Assembly: GCA_034521465.1 (NCBI GenBank)
Contig: JAXHMN010000019.1
Span: 59,530-123,529, forward strand
Length of the DNA stretch: 64,000 bases
DNA from: SURF-28 sp034521465
GTDB lineage: Bacteria > Bacteroidota > Ignavibacteria > Ignavibacteriales > Melioribacteraceae
Reading direction: 5' to 3'
Shown here in pieces: positions 38,943 through 50,110 of the stretch. The notes under the pieces were generated by a model, which was not told the DNA's origin, did not search any database, and saw nothing but the letters and a program-made list of their open reading frames with translations. The position numbers and the translations under genes were made by a program. Numbering within the stretch: the first letter of the stretch is position 1; every line of letters begins with the position of its first letter.

Positions 38943-40582
38943 TTAATACATTCCATCCATACCGCCCATACCACCTGGAGGCATTGCAGGTGCTTTAGAT
39001 TCATCTTCCGGTTCTTCGAAAACAACCGCTTCGGTTGTGAGTAATAGTGCTGAAACTGAAGCCGCATTTTCTAAAGCAGTTCTGGTAACTTTAGTTGGAT
39101 CAATTACACCAGCTTTGTAAAGATTTTCGTACTCTTCGGTTGTTGCATTGAAGCCGAAGTCGTCTTTGCCTTCGAGGACTTTATTAAATACAACTGCACC
39201 TTCAAGACCGGCATTTCTTACTATTTGCTTTAACGGTTCTGCTAATGCTTTTTTGATTATGCTGATACCGGTTGTTTGATCCAGATTTTCACCTTCAAGT
39301 GAATCAAGGGCTGAAATTGCTCTTACGAGTGCTACACCGCCGCCGGGAACTATTCCTTCTTCAACTGCTGCTCTTGTAGCATGCAATGCATCTTCAACTC
39401 TTGCTTTCTTTTCTTTCATTTCAATTTCAGTTGATGCACCGATTTGTAATACCGCAACACCACCGGAAAGTTTTGCTAATCTTTCTTGTAGTTTTTCTCT
39501 GTCATAATCTGATGTTGTGTTTTCAATCTGTGCCTTTATTTCATTTATTCTCTTCTTGATATCTTCAGTCTTTCCTGCACCTTCAACTAATGTTGTGTTG
39601 TCTTTATCGATGTTTACTTTTTTAGCAGTACCGAGATATTCTACTGTAGCGTTTTCTAATTTGTATCCGCGTTCTTCTGAGATTACCGTACCACCGGTTA
39701 GGATTGCTATATCTTCCAACATAGCTTTTCTTCTGTCGCCAAAACCTGGTGCTTTTACGGCTGCAACTTTTAGTGTACCTCGTAATTTATTTACTACTAG
39801 ATGTTGCTAAGTGCTTCGCCTTCAAGATCTTCTGCGATAATTAAAAGCGGCTTACCTGATTGAGCAACTTTCTCTAGCACAGGTAAAAGATCTTTCATTG
39901 CAGAGATTTTTTTATCATGGATCAAGATGAACGGATCTTCCAACTCAGCTTCCATTGATTCAGAGTTTGTGACGAAGTAAGGGGAGAGGTAACCACGGTC
40001 AAATTGCATACCTTCAACAACTTCTAAACCGGTTTCCGTACCTTTCGCTTCTTCTACTGTTATAACACCATCTTTACCAACTTTCTCCATTGCATCTGCA
40101 ATCAAGTTACCGATTGTTTTATCGTTATTGGCTGAGATCGTACCTACCTGAGCAATTTCTTCTTTCCTGAACATCTCTGCTCAGTGTTTGGATATAGTCA
40201 ACAACTTTCTTAACTGCTAAATCTATACCGCGTTTTAAATCCATTGGATTAGCGCCGGCAGTTACGTTCTTTAACCTTCGCGATAAATTGCTTGTGCTAA
40301 TACCGTAGCTGTAGTTGTACCGTCACCGGCAACATCACTCGTTTTGGATGCAACTTCGCGAACCATTTGTGCGCCCATATTTTCATTTGGGTCTTCAAGT
40401 TCGATTTCTTTTGCAACGGTAACACCATCTTTTGTGACTGTTGGAGAACCAAACTTTTTATCGATTATAACATTTCGTCCTTTTGGACCGAGAGTAACTC
40501 TAACAGCGTTTGCAAGTTTATCAACACCCATCTTTAGAGCGTTTCTTGCTTCACTGCCATACTCAATTATTTTTCCTGCCAT
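38943..40582 (-). CDS. groEL: Chaperonin GroEL
   Basis: About 546 aa. RVTLGPKGRNVIIDKKFGSP and VAGDGTTTATVLAQAI (ATP site with catalytic Asp) at the N-terminus, then VEEAKGTETGLEVVEGMQFDRGYLS, GIVPGGGVALVRA and the GGMGGMDGMY tail. Indels at about 40175-40270 and 39725-39795 give three frames. Folds proteins with GroES. Under HrcA control through the CIRCE site upstream. Confidence 0.97.
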
Positions 40583-40644
40583 ATTAACTTCCTCCGTTAT
40601 TTATTCATAATAATAAGATATTCAATTTCGTGTGATGCATGTAA

Positions 40645-40941
40645 TTAGCTTAAGATTCCATAAATATCGCTTTCACGCATTATTAAATACTCTTCGTCAT
40701 CGATTTTTACTTCGGTGCCTGAGTATTTACCGTATAAAACTTTGTCACCATCTTTTAACGACATTTTGAGCTCTTTCCCTTCGTCGGTAACTCTACCGGG
40801 TCCAACAGCAACTACTGTTCCTTCCATCGGTTTTTCTTTCGCGGTATCCGGTAAAATTATTCCGCCTTTGGTTTGTTCTTCTGCGGGCTTTGGCTGAATG
40901 ATTACTCGATCTGCCAAAGGTTTAATCTTGAAATCTGCCAT
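40645..40941 (-). CDS. groES: Co-chaperonin GroES
   Basis: 98 aa from ATG 40941, which has GGAGG eight bases before it; an upstream in-frame start gives 103 aa. KPLADRVIIQPKPAEEQTKGGIILPD holds the mobile loop, and GKYSGTEVKIDDEEYLIMRESDI ends it. First gene of the groESL operon. Confidence 0.97.
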   Translation of the reverse strand: MADFKIKPLADRVIIQPKPAEEQTKGGIILPDTAKEKPMEGTVVAVGPGRVTDEGKELKMSLKDGDKVLYGKYSGTEVKIDDEEYLIMRESDIYGILS

Positions 40942-40987
40942 AGTTATTTCCTCCAATTTGTTGATTTATTTTTGTGTGAAATTTAAG

Positions 40988-41014
40988 TTAGCACTCATTT
41001 ATGGTGAGTGCTAA
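40988..41014. promoter_or_regulatory. CIRCE element (HrcA operator) of groESL
   Basis: TTAGCACTC-N9-GAGTGCTAA, a perfect match to the CIRCE consensus, 47 bases before groES. HrcA represses here until heat shock. The hrcA gene itself is not in the window. Confidence 0.95.
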
Positions 41015-41134
41015 TATAAATTGTAATGTCAATATTGTCAAGAGGAAAATGATTAAAAGTTTAGAAATGATTAAAAATTCGCAGTTTTTTGGCTGTGGAT
41101 TAAGAGAAAAATATTCAATTTATGAGTATTGTAA

Positions 41135-41651
41135 TCACAACTTAGAAGCAATCTCAAATACTTCATCTGCATGAGTATCGACATCTACATCACGAATTAT
41201 CTCGGCAATGTTACCTTCTTTATCAATTATAAATGTAATTCTGTTTGCCATCCGAAATCATTTAAACATCGTACTTTGTTGCAACTTCTTTTGATTCATC
41301 AGAAAGGAGAGGGAAGTTGAGCGATTGGTCTTTCACAAATTCTGCAATGTCGTTTTTTGAATCAACACTGATCCCGAGTACAACAATATTGTTCTCTTCA
41401 AATTTTGCATATTCGTCTCTGTATGCCGCAGTGCTTGATCCGTGCAGCCCGGAGTTCCCGCTTTTGGATAAAAGTAAATTACAACAGGGGATTCACCTTC
41501 GTAATCTGAACGGCTATATTCGTTCCCAAGATGATCTTGTAAAGTGAAATCAGGAGCAGGATCGGATAACTTTTAACGTATCTGCATTACCGCCGCAATT
41601 AGCAATTGTAAATAATAAAAGTACCGCTAGTATTAAGTTTATCTTTTTCAT
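41135..41651 (-). CDS. bcp: Thioredoxin-dependent thiol peroxidase (Bcp/PrxQ family), lipoprotein form
   Basis: From ATG 41651 a lipoprotein signal (LILAVLLLFTIANCGG) is followed after an indel by PAPDFTLQDHLGNEYSRSDY, IYFYPKAGTPGCT (peroxidatic Cys; the next Cys of the PrxQ CxxxxC pair follows), IVVLGISVDSKNDIAEF and LNFPLLSDESKEVATKY. Indels near 41575, 41435 and 41250 break it. The lipobox suggests an envelope-bound peroxidase, unusual because most Bcp proteins are cytosolic. Confidence 0.85.
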
Positions 41652-41731
41652 TAATAATGTCCTTTCAAGTTTTTATCTGCGTTAATCCGTTCTATCTGTG
41701 CATGCCCGCCTCCGGCGTGGTCATCTGCGTT

Positions 41732-43037
41732 CTATTCCTTTTCAACAGAACGTGAGAAAATATAGTTCACATTCTTCAGCATTTTCTCGTTATCAAAAAC
41801 AGATTCTATTTCGTCTTTGTTCAATAAGTTCATCACTTCTTTGTTATTAAGCAACTCATCTTTCAGATTTTTTGATTCATCACTCCAAACATCCATAGCG
41901 CAGGTCTGTACAAGTTTGTAAGCATCTTCTCTGGAAATACCTTTGTTAACCAACATCAGTAATATTGTTTGAGAAAAAACTAGTCCTCTGGTTAGGTTTA
42001 AATTCTTTAACATATTTTCCGGATAAACGATAAGGTTGCTGATTAACTTTGTCATCAGGTCTGAGCATGTAATCCATAAGAATACAACTGTCCGGCATAA
42101 TAACTCTTTCAACCGAAGAATGTGATATATCCCGTTCATGCCAAAGCGCAACGTTCTCCAACGCTGCCATCGCATTACTTCTTATCAATCTTGCTAATCC
42201 GGTAATTCGTTCGGATACAATTGGATTTCTCTTGTGCGGCATTGCCGAAGAACCTTTTTGTCCTTTTGAGAAGAACTCTTCCGCTTCAAGCACTTCGGTT
42301 CGTTGAAGATGTCTTATTTCTACTGCAATTTTTTCCAAAGAGGCAGCTATTACCGCTAAAGTCGATAAAAATTCCGCATGCCTGTCACGTTGAATTACCT
42401 GCGTTGAAACCGGCGCCGGCTGTAATCCCATTTTTTCGCAAACGAATTCTTCTACTTGGGGAGATAAATGTTCAAACGTTCCAACCGCCCTGTAAATTTG
42501 TCCGACACTGAATTGTCTCAATAGCGTTTTCGAGCTCTCTTTAAATTTCTTTTTGCTTCTTCAAACCATAACGCAAATTTTAATCCCATCGATGTCGGTT
42601 CTGCATGGATACCGTGACTTCGACCGACACAAATTGTCAACTTATGTTCAAGCGCTCTTTCTTTTAATGCAGATTTTAATTCACTCAATCTTTTATGAAT
42701 CAGTTCGCCCGATTTTTTAAGTTGATAGGAGAGAGTAGTGTCAAGAATATCGGAAGATGTCATTCCGTAATGAATGTGCCTCGATTCCGGTCCAACGTAT
42801 TCTGCAACATTTGTTAGAAAAGCAATAACGTCATGTTTAGTTGTTTCTTCTATTTCTAAAATTCTCGGGATATCAAAATTCGATTTTTCTCTAATTACAG
42901 TAACATCTTGAAGTGGAATTTCACCGAGCTTTGCTCTTGCTTCACACGCAAGTATTTCAATTTGAAGCCAAGTTGAATACTTAAATTCATCTTCCCAAAT
43001 TTTACCCATTTCGGGTACGTGTATATCTGCTAATCAT
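41732..43037 (-). CDS. purB: Adenylosuccinate lyase
   Basis: Acts twice in purine synthesis. GKIWEDEFKYSTWLQIEI, IHYGMTSSDILDT, the catalytic His in ICVGRSHGIHAEPTSMGLK and the fumarase-superfamily signature GSSAMPHKRNP. ATG 43037 gives the family start (a RYTR-P-EMGKIW reading needs one indel). Other indels near 42520 and 42050. About 430 aa. Its start overlaps the end of htrA. Confidence 0.95.
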
Positions 43038-44222
43038 TTCTTCTCTCTAATTTCATTGTTTTGGTTATTCGTTGTTTTTCTCTAATTATTGTTAAACTCA
43101 ATACTATTGCCGGTTTTGAATTCCTGCAGCACACCGATTAACGTGTTATCGTCGTTAATTTTATATCTGTCAACTCTTAAAATAATATCACCAACTTTAA
43201 GATCTGCCTTTTCTGCCGGTGAGTTTTGTGCGATGTTCGTTATTATTACACCGCGTGTTGTCTCAAGATTATAGTACTTCGCTATTCCTTCGTCAACTGT
43301 TTGAATTCTTAAACCGGTCCAAAAATCTCTGTCAACTTTTCCGTGAAGTTTTAATTCGCTTACAATTTTCTCGATCTTTTCAACCGGAATAGCGAATCCA
43401 ACACCGACGTTACCACGCGATCCGTCCGCTGTAAATATTAACGTGTTCATTCCGATTAATTCACCTAAACTATTTACCAACGGTCCGCCGCTGTTGCCGC
43501 CGTTGATTGCAGCATCTGTTTGAATCATATTCACATAATACCTGTTGTTCACTTGTCCGAGATTCATTCCGGTTGAACTGATTACACCAACAGTCACCGT
43601 CGGTTGATCATTTATATCGAATAAACCAAACGGATTACCCAGTGCGACCACCCATTCTCCGATTAATAAATCATCGGAATGACCAAATTTGACATATGGC
43701 AAATCACTCTCGTTAATTTTTAATAGACAAATATCTGATGCCATATCGCTTCCTATTACTTCGGCTTCATATTGCTTGCCGTCTGTCATTGTTACTATTA
43801 TTTCTACGGCATTACCTGCAACGTGATCATTTGTAATTATGTAACCATCCGGTGAAATTATTACTCCGCTTCCGAGACCCTGAACTCGTTGCTGCCGTCT
43901 GAAATAATCTCTGAAATAGGGGTCGTCCCTAAAAAAGTTATACCACGGTGATCTGTATTCACGAATTTCGACTGACGTTGATGCCTACTACTGCCGGACT
44001 TACTTCACTAATCGTTTTTGTGATAATTGTTTGTCTCTGATTATATATTGAATCAATCATGTTAGCTCGTTCGGCTTTCGCAACAACCTGCATGCTATCC
44101 GGTTGACTCGATAAATTTGTGCCCTCTGCAAATCCATCTTTGTAATAAATCAGCGCAAAGATTGTTGAGACAACTAATATTGTGATCAATGAAGATAGAA
44201 ATGCAACTTTAAATTGTTTCAT
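43030..44222 (-). CDS. HtrA/DegP-family serine protease
   Basis: From ATG 44222: membrane anchor (VAFLSSLITILVVSTIFALI), then GSGVIISPDGYIITNDHV (His), SDICLLKIN (Asp), QTDAAINGGNSGGPLVN (Ser) and a C-terminal PDZ domain (RGVIITNIAQNSPAEKADLKVGDIIL). Three indels (43975, 43800 and 43090) break the frame; the true end is at 43030, after RITKTMKLERRN. Envelope quality-control protease. Its start lies within the end of plsY. Confidence 0.93.
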
Positions 44223-44853
44223 TTTCGTCCCTAATACTTTTTCGATTTTGACTGAAGAACCATTCTTTAAATGGCTCAATGTGACGACTCATAATTATTA
44301 CCATTACTATTGCAACAGTGACACCGAATATCCAATCTTCTTCTGCACTTTGTTTTGTATACTTATTCAATATATCCGAACTCGATATGGCAATAGCGCC
44401 GGTTAGTATAGTTGCGGCTATATTGCTGAAGTGAATATGCTTTCTGAATAAATAAGCAACGCTCCAAAACAATATCCAAATTATTGGTATTGAATAAACA
44501 AACAGAACCGATCCGCCGAATGCTGTGGCTAAACCTCTTCCGCCTTTGAATTTTAACCATGGTGAATAACAATGTGCAAAGACTGCTCCTATTAATGCTA
44601 AAACAGAGTATAGATATTCAATGCCGATTAACTGCTGAACTATTAAGACGCTTGCAAAACCTTTTAACATATCGATGAAAAGAACCGATGCGCTTAATAA
44701 TTTTGATTTGGTTACGTCATAGGAGTTCCTGGCACCGACATTACCGGATCCTTCTTTCGTGATATCAATCCCTTTCATTCTCTTTAATACGAGATATGCA
44801 GTCGGAATTGAGCCGAGCAAATATCCGGTTATAATTGATAGAAAATAGTTCAT
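44209..44853 (-). CDS. plsY: Glycerol-3-phosphate acyltransferase PlsY
   Basis: 214 aa from ATG 44853. Polytopic: GYLLGSIPTAYLV, the first active motif GSGNVGARNSYDV, FKGGRGLATAFGG and a late HIHFSNIAA segment. Uses acyl-phosphate to make lysophosphatidate, the first step to phospholipids, linked to psd/pssA elsewhere in the window. It overlaps htrA by 14 bases. Confidence 0.94.
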   Translation of the reverse strand: MNYFLSIITGYLLGSIPTAYLVLKRMKGIDITKEGSGNVGARNSYDVTKSKLLSASVLFIDMLKGFASVLIVQQLIGIEYLYSVLALIGAVFAHCYSPWLKFKGGRGLATAFGGSVLFVYSIPIIWILFWSVAYLFRKHIHFSNIAATILTGAIAISSSDILNKYTKQSAEEDWIFGVTVAIVMVIIMSRHIEPFKEWFFSQNRKSIRDENETI

Positions 44854-45126
44854 TAAATAGTTGTTTTTAGTTGTTTGCAAATTTACAATTTTTAAAAGGA
44901 ATTGTATATCATTGAAAATGTTTATTTAAAATTAGTTACTGGCTCACCGGATAATTAGGTGGCAAAAGTAAGTTGACAAATTATTGTCGGAACGAACCTT
45001 TGGGAGTTTTTAATGTTGTTATCTTAAGAAAAAGTATTTTATGTGAAATACTAGCTATGTGGCTTCACAAAGCTATTCCTCTGGGAAAAGCCGATTTCTA
45101 TTGTTGTCCTCTCACCGTCTGCTAAA

Positions 45127-45411
45127 CAGTGTGTTGCATAAGTCATTGTATTGCCGTCCACTTTAGAGTGTGCGGCATAACACCAAAGTTTTATTTTGAA
45201 CAATAATGTCGCCTCTAACGAGGCTATGAGAGATTTTGAGAATTGTTTCTTTTACCATAATATCGCCTCTAACGAAGCTATGGTAAGAGAGAATGATAAA
45301 GTGACGTAGTCACGAAATTATGGTAAAAACTAAGAAGTAAAAAGATTATAAAAGTGCTGTAGGCACGACATTATTTATAAGAAAAGCGAAAAGCACTTAT
45401 GCAACAGACTC
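45127..45411. mobile_element. 285-bp non-autonomous element with IS1182-type ends
   Basis: Ends CAGTGTGTTGCATAAG (45127-45142) and CTTATGCAACAGACTC (45396-45411) match the ends of the IS at 225-1778. The 4-bp duplication TAAA (45123-45126, 45412-45415) lies between CCGTCTGC and GCAGACGG. There is no transposase; inside are stem-loop repeats and a further end-like motif at 45154-45181. It sits at the position homologous to the complete IS in the other block. Confidence 0.75.
45195..45360. repeat. Tandem stem-loop units inside the small element
   Basis: TCGCCTCTAACGAGGCTATG (about 45208-45227) and TCGCCTCTAACGAAGCTATGG (45256-45276) are successive copies with ATAAT before and AGAG after. They are followed by AGTGACGTAGTCACG and GTGCTGTAGGCACGACATTAT, each a different short hairpin in the same ATAAT context. 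Confidence 0.65.
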
Positions 45412-45471
45412 TAAAGCAGACGGAAATTGATCTCAGAATTTTGAGTAGTTAATCACTTACCGTCTGCTTCA

Positions 45472-45649
45472 GAGTGTGTTGCAGAACTAATCATTTGCCC
45501 CGACTTTTAAGTCGGGGATTAAAATTGAGTCATTACTCTGGGCTTTAGCCCCATTTCTAACATTTAATGGGACTAAAGTCCCGTTAGTTTTTATGTTTTC
45601 TCATCCCGTGGCTGAAGCCGCGGGCAATTCAGACTTATGCCACACACTC
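45472..45649. mobile_element. 178-bp non-autonomous element with IS1182-type ends
   Basis: Ends GAGTGTGTTGCAGAAC (45472-45487) and CTTATGCCACACACTC (45634-45649), with the duplication TTCA (45468-45471, 45650-45653) inside CCGTCTGC...GCAGACGG. The homologous place in the other block (156-175) is an intact palindrome without the insert, which shows that this one moved in. Confidence 0.78.
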
Positions 45650-46575
45650 TTCAGCAGACGGAGTACAAGAACTAAAAAACAAAGGGCTTCAGCCCCATTT
45701 TAATGGACTAAGATTGAGATTCCCGCTAAAGACACGCGGGAATGACGGGTTGTCTTTAATTTATTGCTTAACATGAGCAACCCCTATTATCATTATTTTT
45801 TTTATTGATAAGTTTTTTCTATTCCAGAATTATTGAATCCGTTAGCTAACGGACTAAACAACTTTTGCCACTGAAAAATCATGTGACGCTAGTTACTGAA
45901 GTGGTGAATATAGTTCAGTGGATTACTAGGCGGCAAAAGTAAGCAAGCAAATTATTGAATGATAGATACATCTTCTTACAAATAGAAATTAAAACATTGG
46001 TTTCTTTGTGACCCTAGTGCAAACTTCGTGTCCCTAGTGGTTAAAATGCTTTACCACTTTGCCACCAAAGGAATCATGTGAACTGGGAATATTGTTAAAG
46101 GAGGAATATCAAATTACCTTTATACGCTTCGGACATCTTGAGTTGTTGACCTCTCTTTGAATATTCAACTAACTTTTCATTTATTTATAATAAAGTATTG
46201 TATTTCTTCGCGAACTTGGTGTTACTCATTGCGATCTTTGCGTGAACTTCAAGTTTGGTTTCTCGCAAAGTCTGTTTTATATCCTGACTTTCTTGAATAA
46301 AATTTAACGGGATGCAGAGATGAATAAAAACATAATTAAATTTGCAGAGAGCTGACTTGAATCCAAAGAAATATATTGCTGTTTATCACAATAATTTCAC
46401 TGAAAATAATTTGATCAACTAATTAGCTTCTCTTTTATCCAAATCATTCATATTTTAAAAAATCAATGATTTTTCAATAACTTATTTCAGAAAAATGCAA
46501 TATTGATATTCGATTTTTTTAGTAGTAATTATTCATCTTATTTTTTATCACATTTAACATTGAAGAGGTCTTTTA

Positions 46576-49149
46576 ATGGTAGATTTTATTGGAACATTTA
46601 ATGTCGTTCCTTCTTTACCTAAAAATTTATCACCGCTTTTAGACATTGCGAAAAATTTATATTGGACATGGAATCAAGATGCGGTAGAGTTATTCAGAAG
46701 GTTAGATAGAGAACTTTGGGATTCGTTAAACCATAACCCCGTTTTACTGTTGGGTAAAGTTAGCCAGGAGAGACTTAAGGAAGTAGCTAACGATGACGGC
46801 TTCCTTTCTCATCTTAACCGGGTTAACTCCGATCTTAATGACTATCTTCAAGAAAATTCTTGGTATCAAAAAAAATATAAAAAAGATGACAGCCAGTTCG
46901 TCGCTTATTTTTCGGCTGAATTTGGTCTAACGGAATGTTTACAAATATATTCCGGCGGACTCGGAGTACTCTCCGGTGATCATCTTAAATCCGCAAGTGA
47001 TCTCGGTGTACCTTTGGTTGGCGTTGGTTTAAGCTACCGCGAAGGATATTTCCAACAGTATTTATCCAGCGATGGTTGGCAGCAAGAACGTTATGAGATG
47101 ACCGACTTTTATAACCAACCGATGACTTTAGTCACCGGTAAAGATGATAAACCAATAAAAGTTGATCTTCAATTTCCCGGAAGAAAAGTTTTTATCCAAA
47201 TATGGAAAATCCAAGTTGGTAGAATCCCGCTGATCTTACTCGATACTAATGTTGAAGAAAACAGTGACGAAGATAGAAAAATCACTCGCTCGTTATACGG
47301 TGGAACAATAGAAACAAGAATTCAGCAGGAAATTCGTGCTGGGTGTTGGAGGTATTAAAGCGTTACACGCAATGGGCATTCCTCCGTTAGTTTGCCACAT
47401 GAACGAAGGGCACTCCGCATCTCTTGCGCTTGAAAGAATTAAAATTCTTATCCAAAAATACAACCTCAGTTTTGATGAAGCAAAGAACATAAATATTTAC
47501 TCGAATGTTTTTACGACTCACACACCCGTACCTGCCGGTATTGATGTCTTTCCCGGTGAACTTGTTGAAAAATATTTTGGCGATTATTATAGAAAAGAAC
47601 TCGGTATTGGCGATAAACAGTTTTATAAACTCGGAACTCTTGTAAAAGATAAAGATCCGGTTAATTTTAACATGGCACACCTTGCAATGAATATGGCTGG
47701 TTTTGTTAACGGCGTAAGTAAACTGCATGGTAAAGTTTCACGAAAAATGTGGGTCGATGGTTTCAAAAATATTCCTTTTGATGAAATCCCGATCGATTAT
47801 GTGACTAACGGTATTCACACGTTATCTCATCTTTCATACGATATGAATGAATTACTCTATCGCTATCTCGGTGATAAATTCTTCAAAAATCCCGGTGATA
47901 CCGAAGCATGGAAACATATCGACGAGATACCGGACGAAGAACTTTGGCGTACACATGAAAGAAGACGAGAACGCTTAATCGCTTTCGCTCGAAAAGATTG
48001 AGAAAACAAGTTATCGATCGAGGCGGGTCTGATTCGGAAATTAGAGCCGCTTCCGAAGTACTCAATGCTTCTGCCCTTACAATCGGTTTTGCGCGAAGAT
48101 TTGCCACCTACAAAAGAGCAGTACTTATATTTAAAGATGTTGAAAGATTGTTGAGTATCCTTTGCGATGCAAAACGACCCGTGCAATTGATCATTGCCGG
48201 TAAAGCACACCCGAGAGATGAAGAGGGTAAAGCTCTGATTCAAGAGATAGTAAATCTTGCCAAAGAAGATGAACTTTTAAGAAAGCGTGTAGTCTTTTTA
48301 GAAAATTATGATATGAATGTTGCCCGGTATATGGTTGAAGGTTGCGATGTTTGGCTTAATAACCCGCGCAGACCTTTGGAAGCAAGCGGAACTTCCGGAA
48401 TGAAGATTATTGCAAACGGCGGTTTGAACTTTAGCGTACTCGATGGTTGGTGGGATGAAGGTTATTCTCATGAAGTCGGTTGGAAAATCGGTAACGGCGA
48501 AGAATACGATGATCTCGACTATCAAGACGAACTCGAATCCCGGATGATCTATGATACTATGGAAAAAGAGATCGTCCCGAGTTTCTATGAAAGAAGTGAC
48601 GACCGGCTGCCGCGTAAATGGATTGCAATGATGAAAGCTTCAATGCGTACTCTCGGACCTGTTTACAATACAAATAGAATGGTTGAACAGTACGTTGAAA
48701 AATTCTATCAAAATTCTCTTGAATTGAGAAATATTTTGATGGAAGATAATTGGAAGGTCGCTAAAGATTTAACTCTATGGAAAGCTAAACTTGCTTCGGG
48801 CTGGGATAAAGTGAATTTCGTAAATATCGAAGAGAAGAGAACCGAAGGTAAACTTACAGTCGGTGGAAAATTTATTGTAAATGCCGAAGTTGATCTCGGT
48901 GTATTAACGCCCGATGATGTGGAAGTACAAATCTATTATGGGAAAATGATCGGTAACGGTGACACTCAAAAAAATTCTTTTGCCGTAATGGATAATAAAC
49001 CGGTTAAGGGTAAATCGAATTTGGTGGCTTATTCCGGAGAAGTTGAATGCGACCAAACCGGTCAATTTGGCTATACTCTTAGAATACTTCCGAAACATAA
49101 ATTGTTGATCAACTCGTTTGAACTCGGACTCATAAAGTGGGCAAAATAA
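46576..49149 (+). CDS. glgP: Alpha-glucan (glycogen) phosphorylase, short GlgP type
   Basis: About 857 aa. Releases glucose-1-phosphate from glycogen. An N-terminal DUF3417 region (PLLDIAKNLYWTWNQDAVELF), AYFSAEFGLTECLQIYSGGLG, CHMNEGHSA, TTHTPVPAGID, YVTNGIHT, FARRFATYKRA and the PLP-site EASGTSGMKIIANGG. Two indels, at about 47337 and 47998, split it. A beta-rich C-terminal extension (residues about 735-857) is normal for this type. GAAGAGG precedes the ATG. Confidence 0.95.
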
Positions 49150-49188
49150 TATGCTTCTAGAAACTTTAGATATTCGTAAAAAGATTTT

Positions 49189-50058
49189 ATGATTTTCTCG
49201 CAAAATATTTTCGATTTTACGAAGAATTTTAAAATCATTAATAAAACCCAAACGGTTAAACGTCCGCAAAAGATTAGCTACTTTGAGGTTTGTGAGATCG
49301 TTAAAAACCCTTTACCGAAAAATCTTATTATATATAGATTACTCACAAATGTTTCGGATCTCGATGCATACTCTACAAAATACGGATACTTTATAAAAAT
49401 TAACGGAAAACCGGAGCTGATTTATTTCGACCCGGTTTTTGCAATTAAAGATATAAGACATCTTCGATTCGATTTTGATCCGGAGAATTTTAGATTCAAA
49501 ATTCAACAAACCGGCTTAACTACTGAAAAATGTTCAAGGTACCGAAGCTGATTATGACGAAGTCTTTAGCTTCGATCTTAAAGCTCACGAAGCACAAAAT
49601 CAAAATGATAAAATTTTTGCGGATGCTATTTTTGCTTTCGACGATTCTTATGTAGAGGAAGATGAAATTTCCGATGTTGATGAAATTATCGAAAGAAAAC
49701 TAAATGCCGAACTTGCAAAGGATATGGATAGCAGCGGTATAACCCAATTAAAGAATATTTCCGAGGAGAAAAAACAGCAAACAGATAAGCTTAACAAAGC
49801 TCATTTTGTTGATTCTTCAACTTCCTCTAATATTAGAGATGAGAAAATTCAAAAATTAAAAAATGCATTGGGTATATCAGTTGATGAAAGCTCATCAATT
49901 GATGAGGAGGAGAACGAAAGGAGAATACCGGAAAGGATTCCGAAGCCCAACAATCTAAAGAATCATTATTCGATCTTTTCAAAAGTACAGCTAAGTTTTC
50001 CGACTTAGAATCACGGACAAGTCAATCTTTTATTCTTAAATTGAAAGAAAACAATTAA
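49189..50058 (+). CDS. Conserved hypothetical protein
   Basis: About 289 aa after two indels (near 49530 and 49925). The first half is a small domain with ISYFEVCEIVKNPLPKNLII and KYGYFIKINGKPELIYFDPV; the second is strongly acidic with a coiled-coil-like part (LKNISEEKKQQTDKLNKA). It follows glgP by 39 bases. I do not recognise the family. Confidence 0.55.
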
Positions 50059-50110
50059 AAATTTTTGTTATAACTGAAACTTTATTTATTTTTGAAAATG
50101 CGGAGAATTT

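Larger units (their letters stand above)
44854..46575. other. Gene-free 1.7-kb repeat region upstream of glgP
   Basis: It contains the inverted copy of the left repeat block (about 44935-45885), two transposase-less elements (45127-45411 and 45472-45649), tandem stem-loop units at 45195-45360, and several short palindromes with CTAAAG/CTGAAG centres (45494-45513, 45539-45553, 45570-45584, 45604-45623). From 45890 on it has word-like spacer DNA (GTGTCCCTAGTGGTTAAAA, TTCGCGAACTTGGTG). No reading frame is credible. Confidence 0.75.

Noticed and set aside
45195..45360. CRISPR-like short repeats
   Set aside because: Only two copies of the main unit, no regular spacers, no cas genes; they are stem-loop repeats inside a small element.
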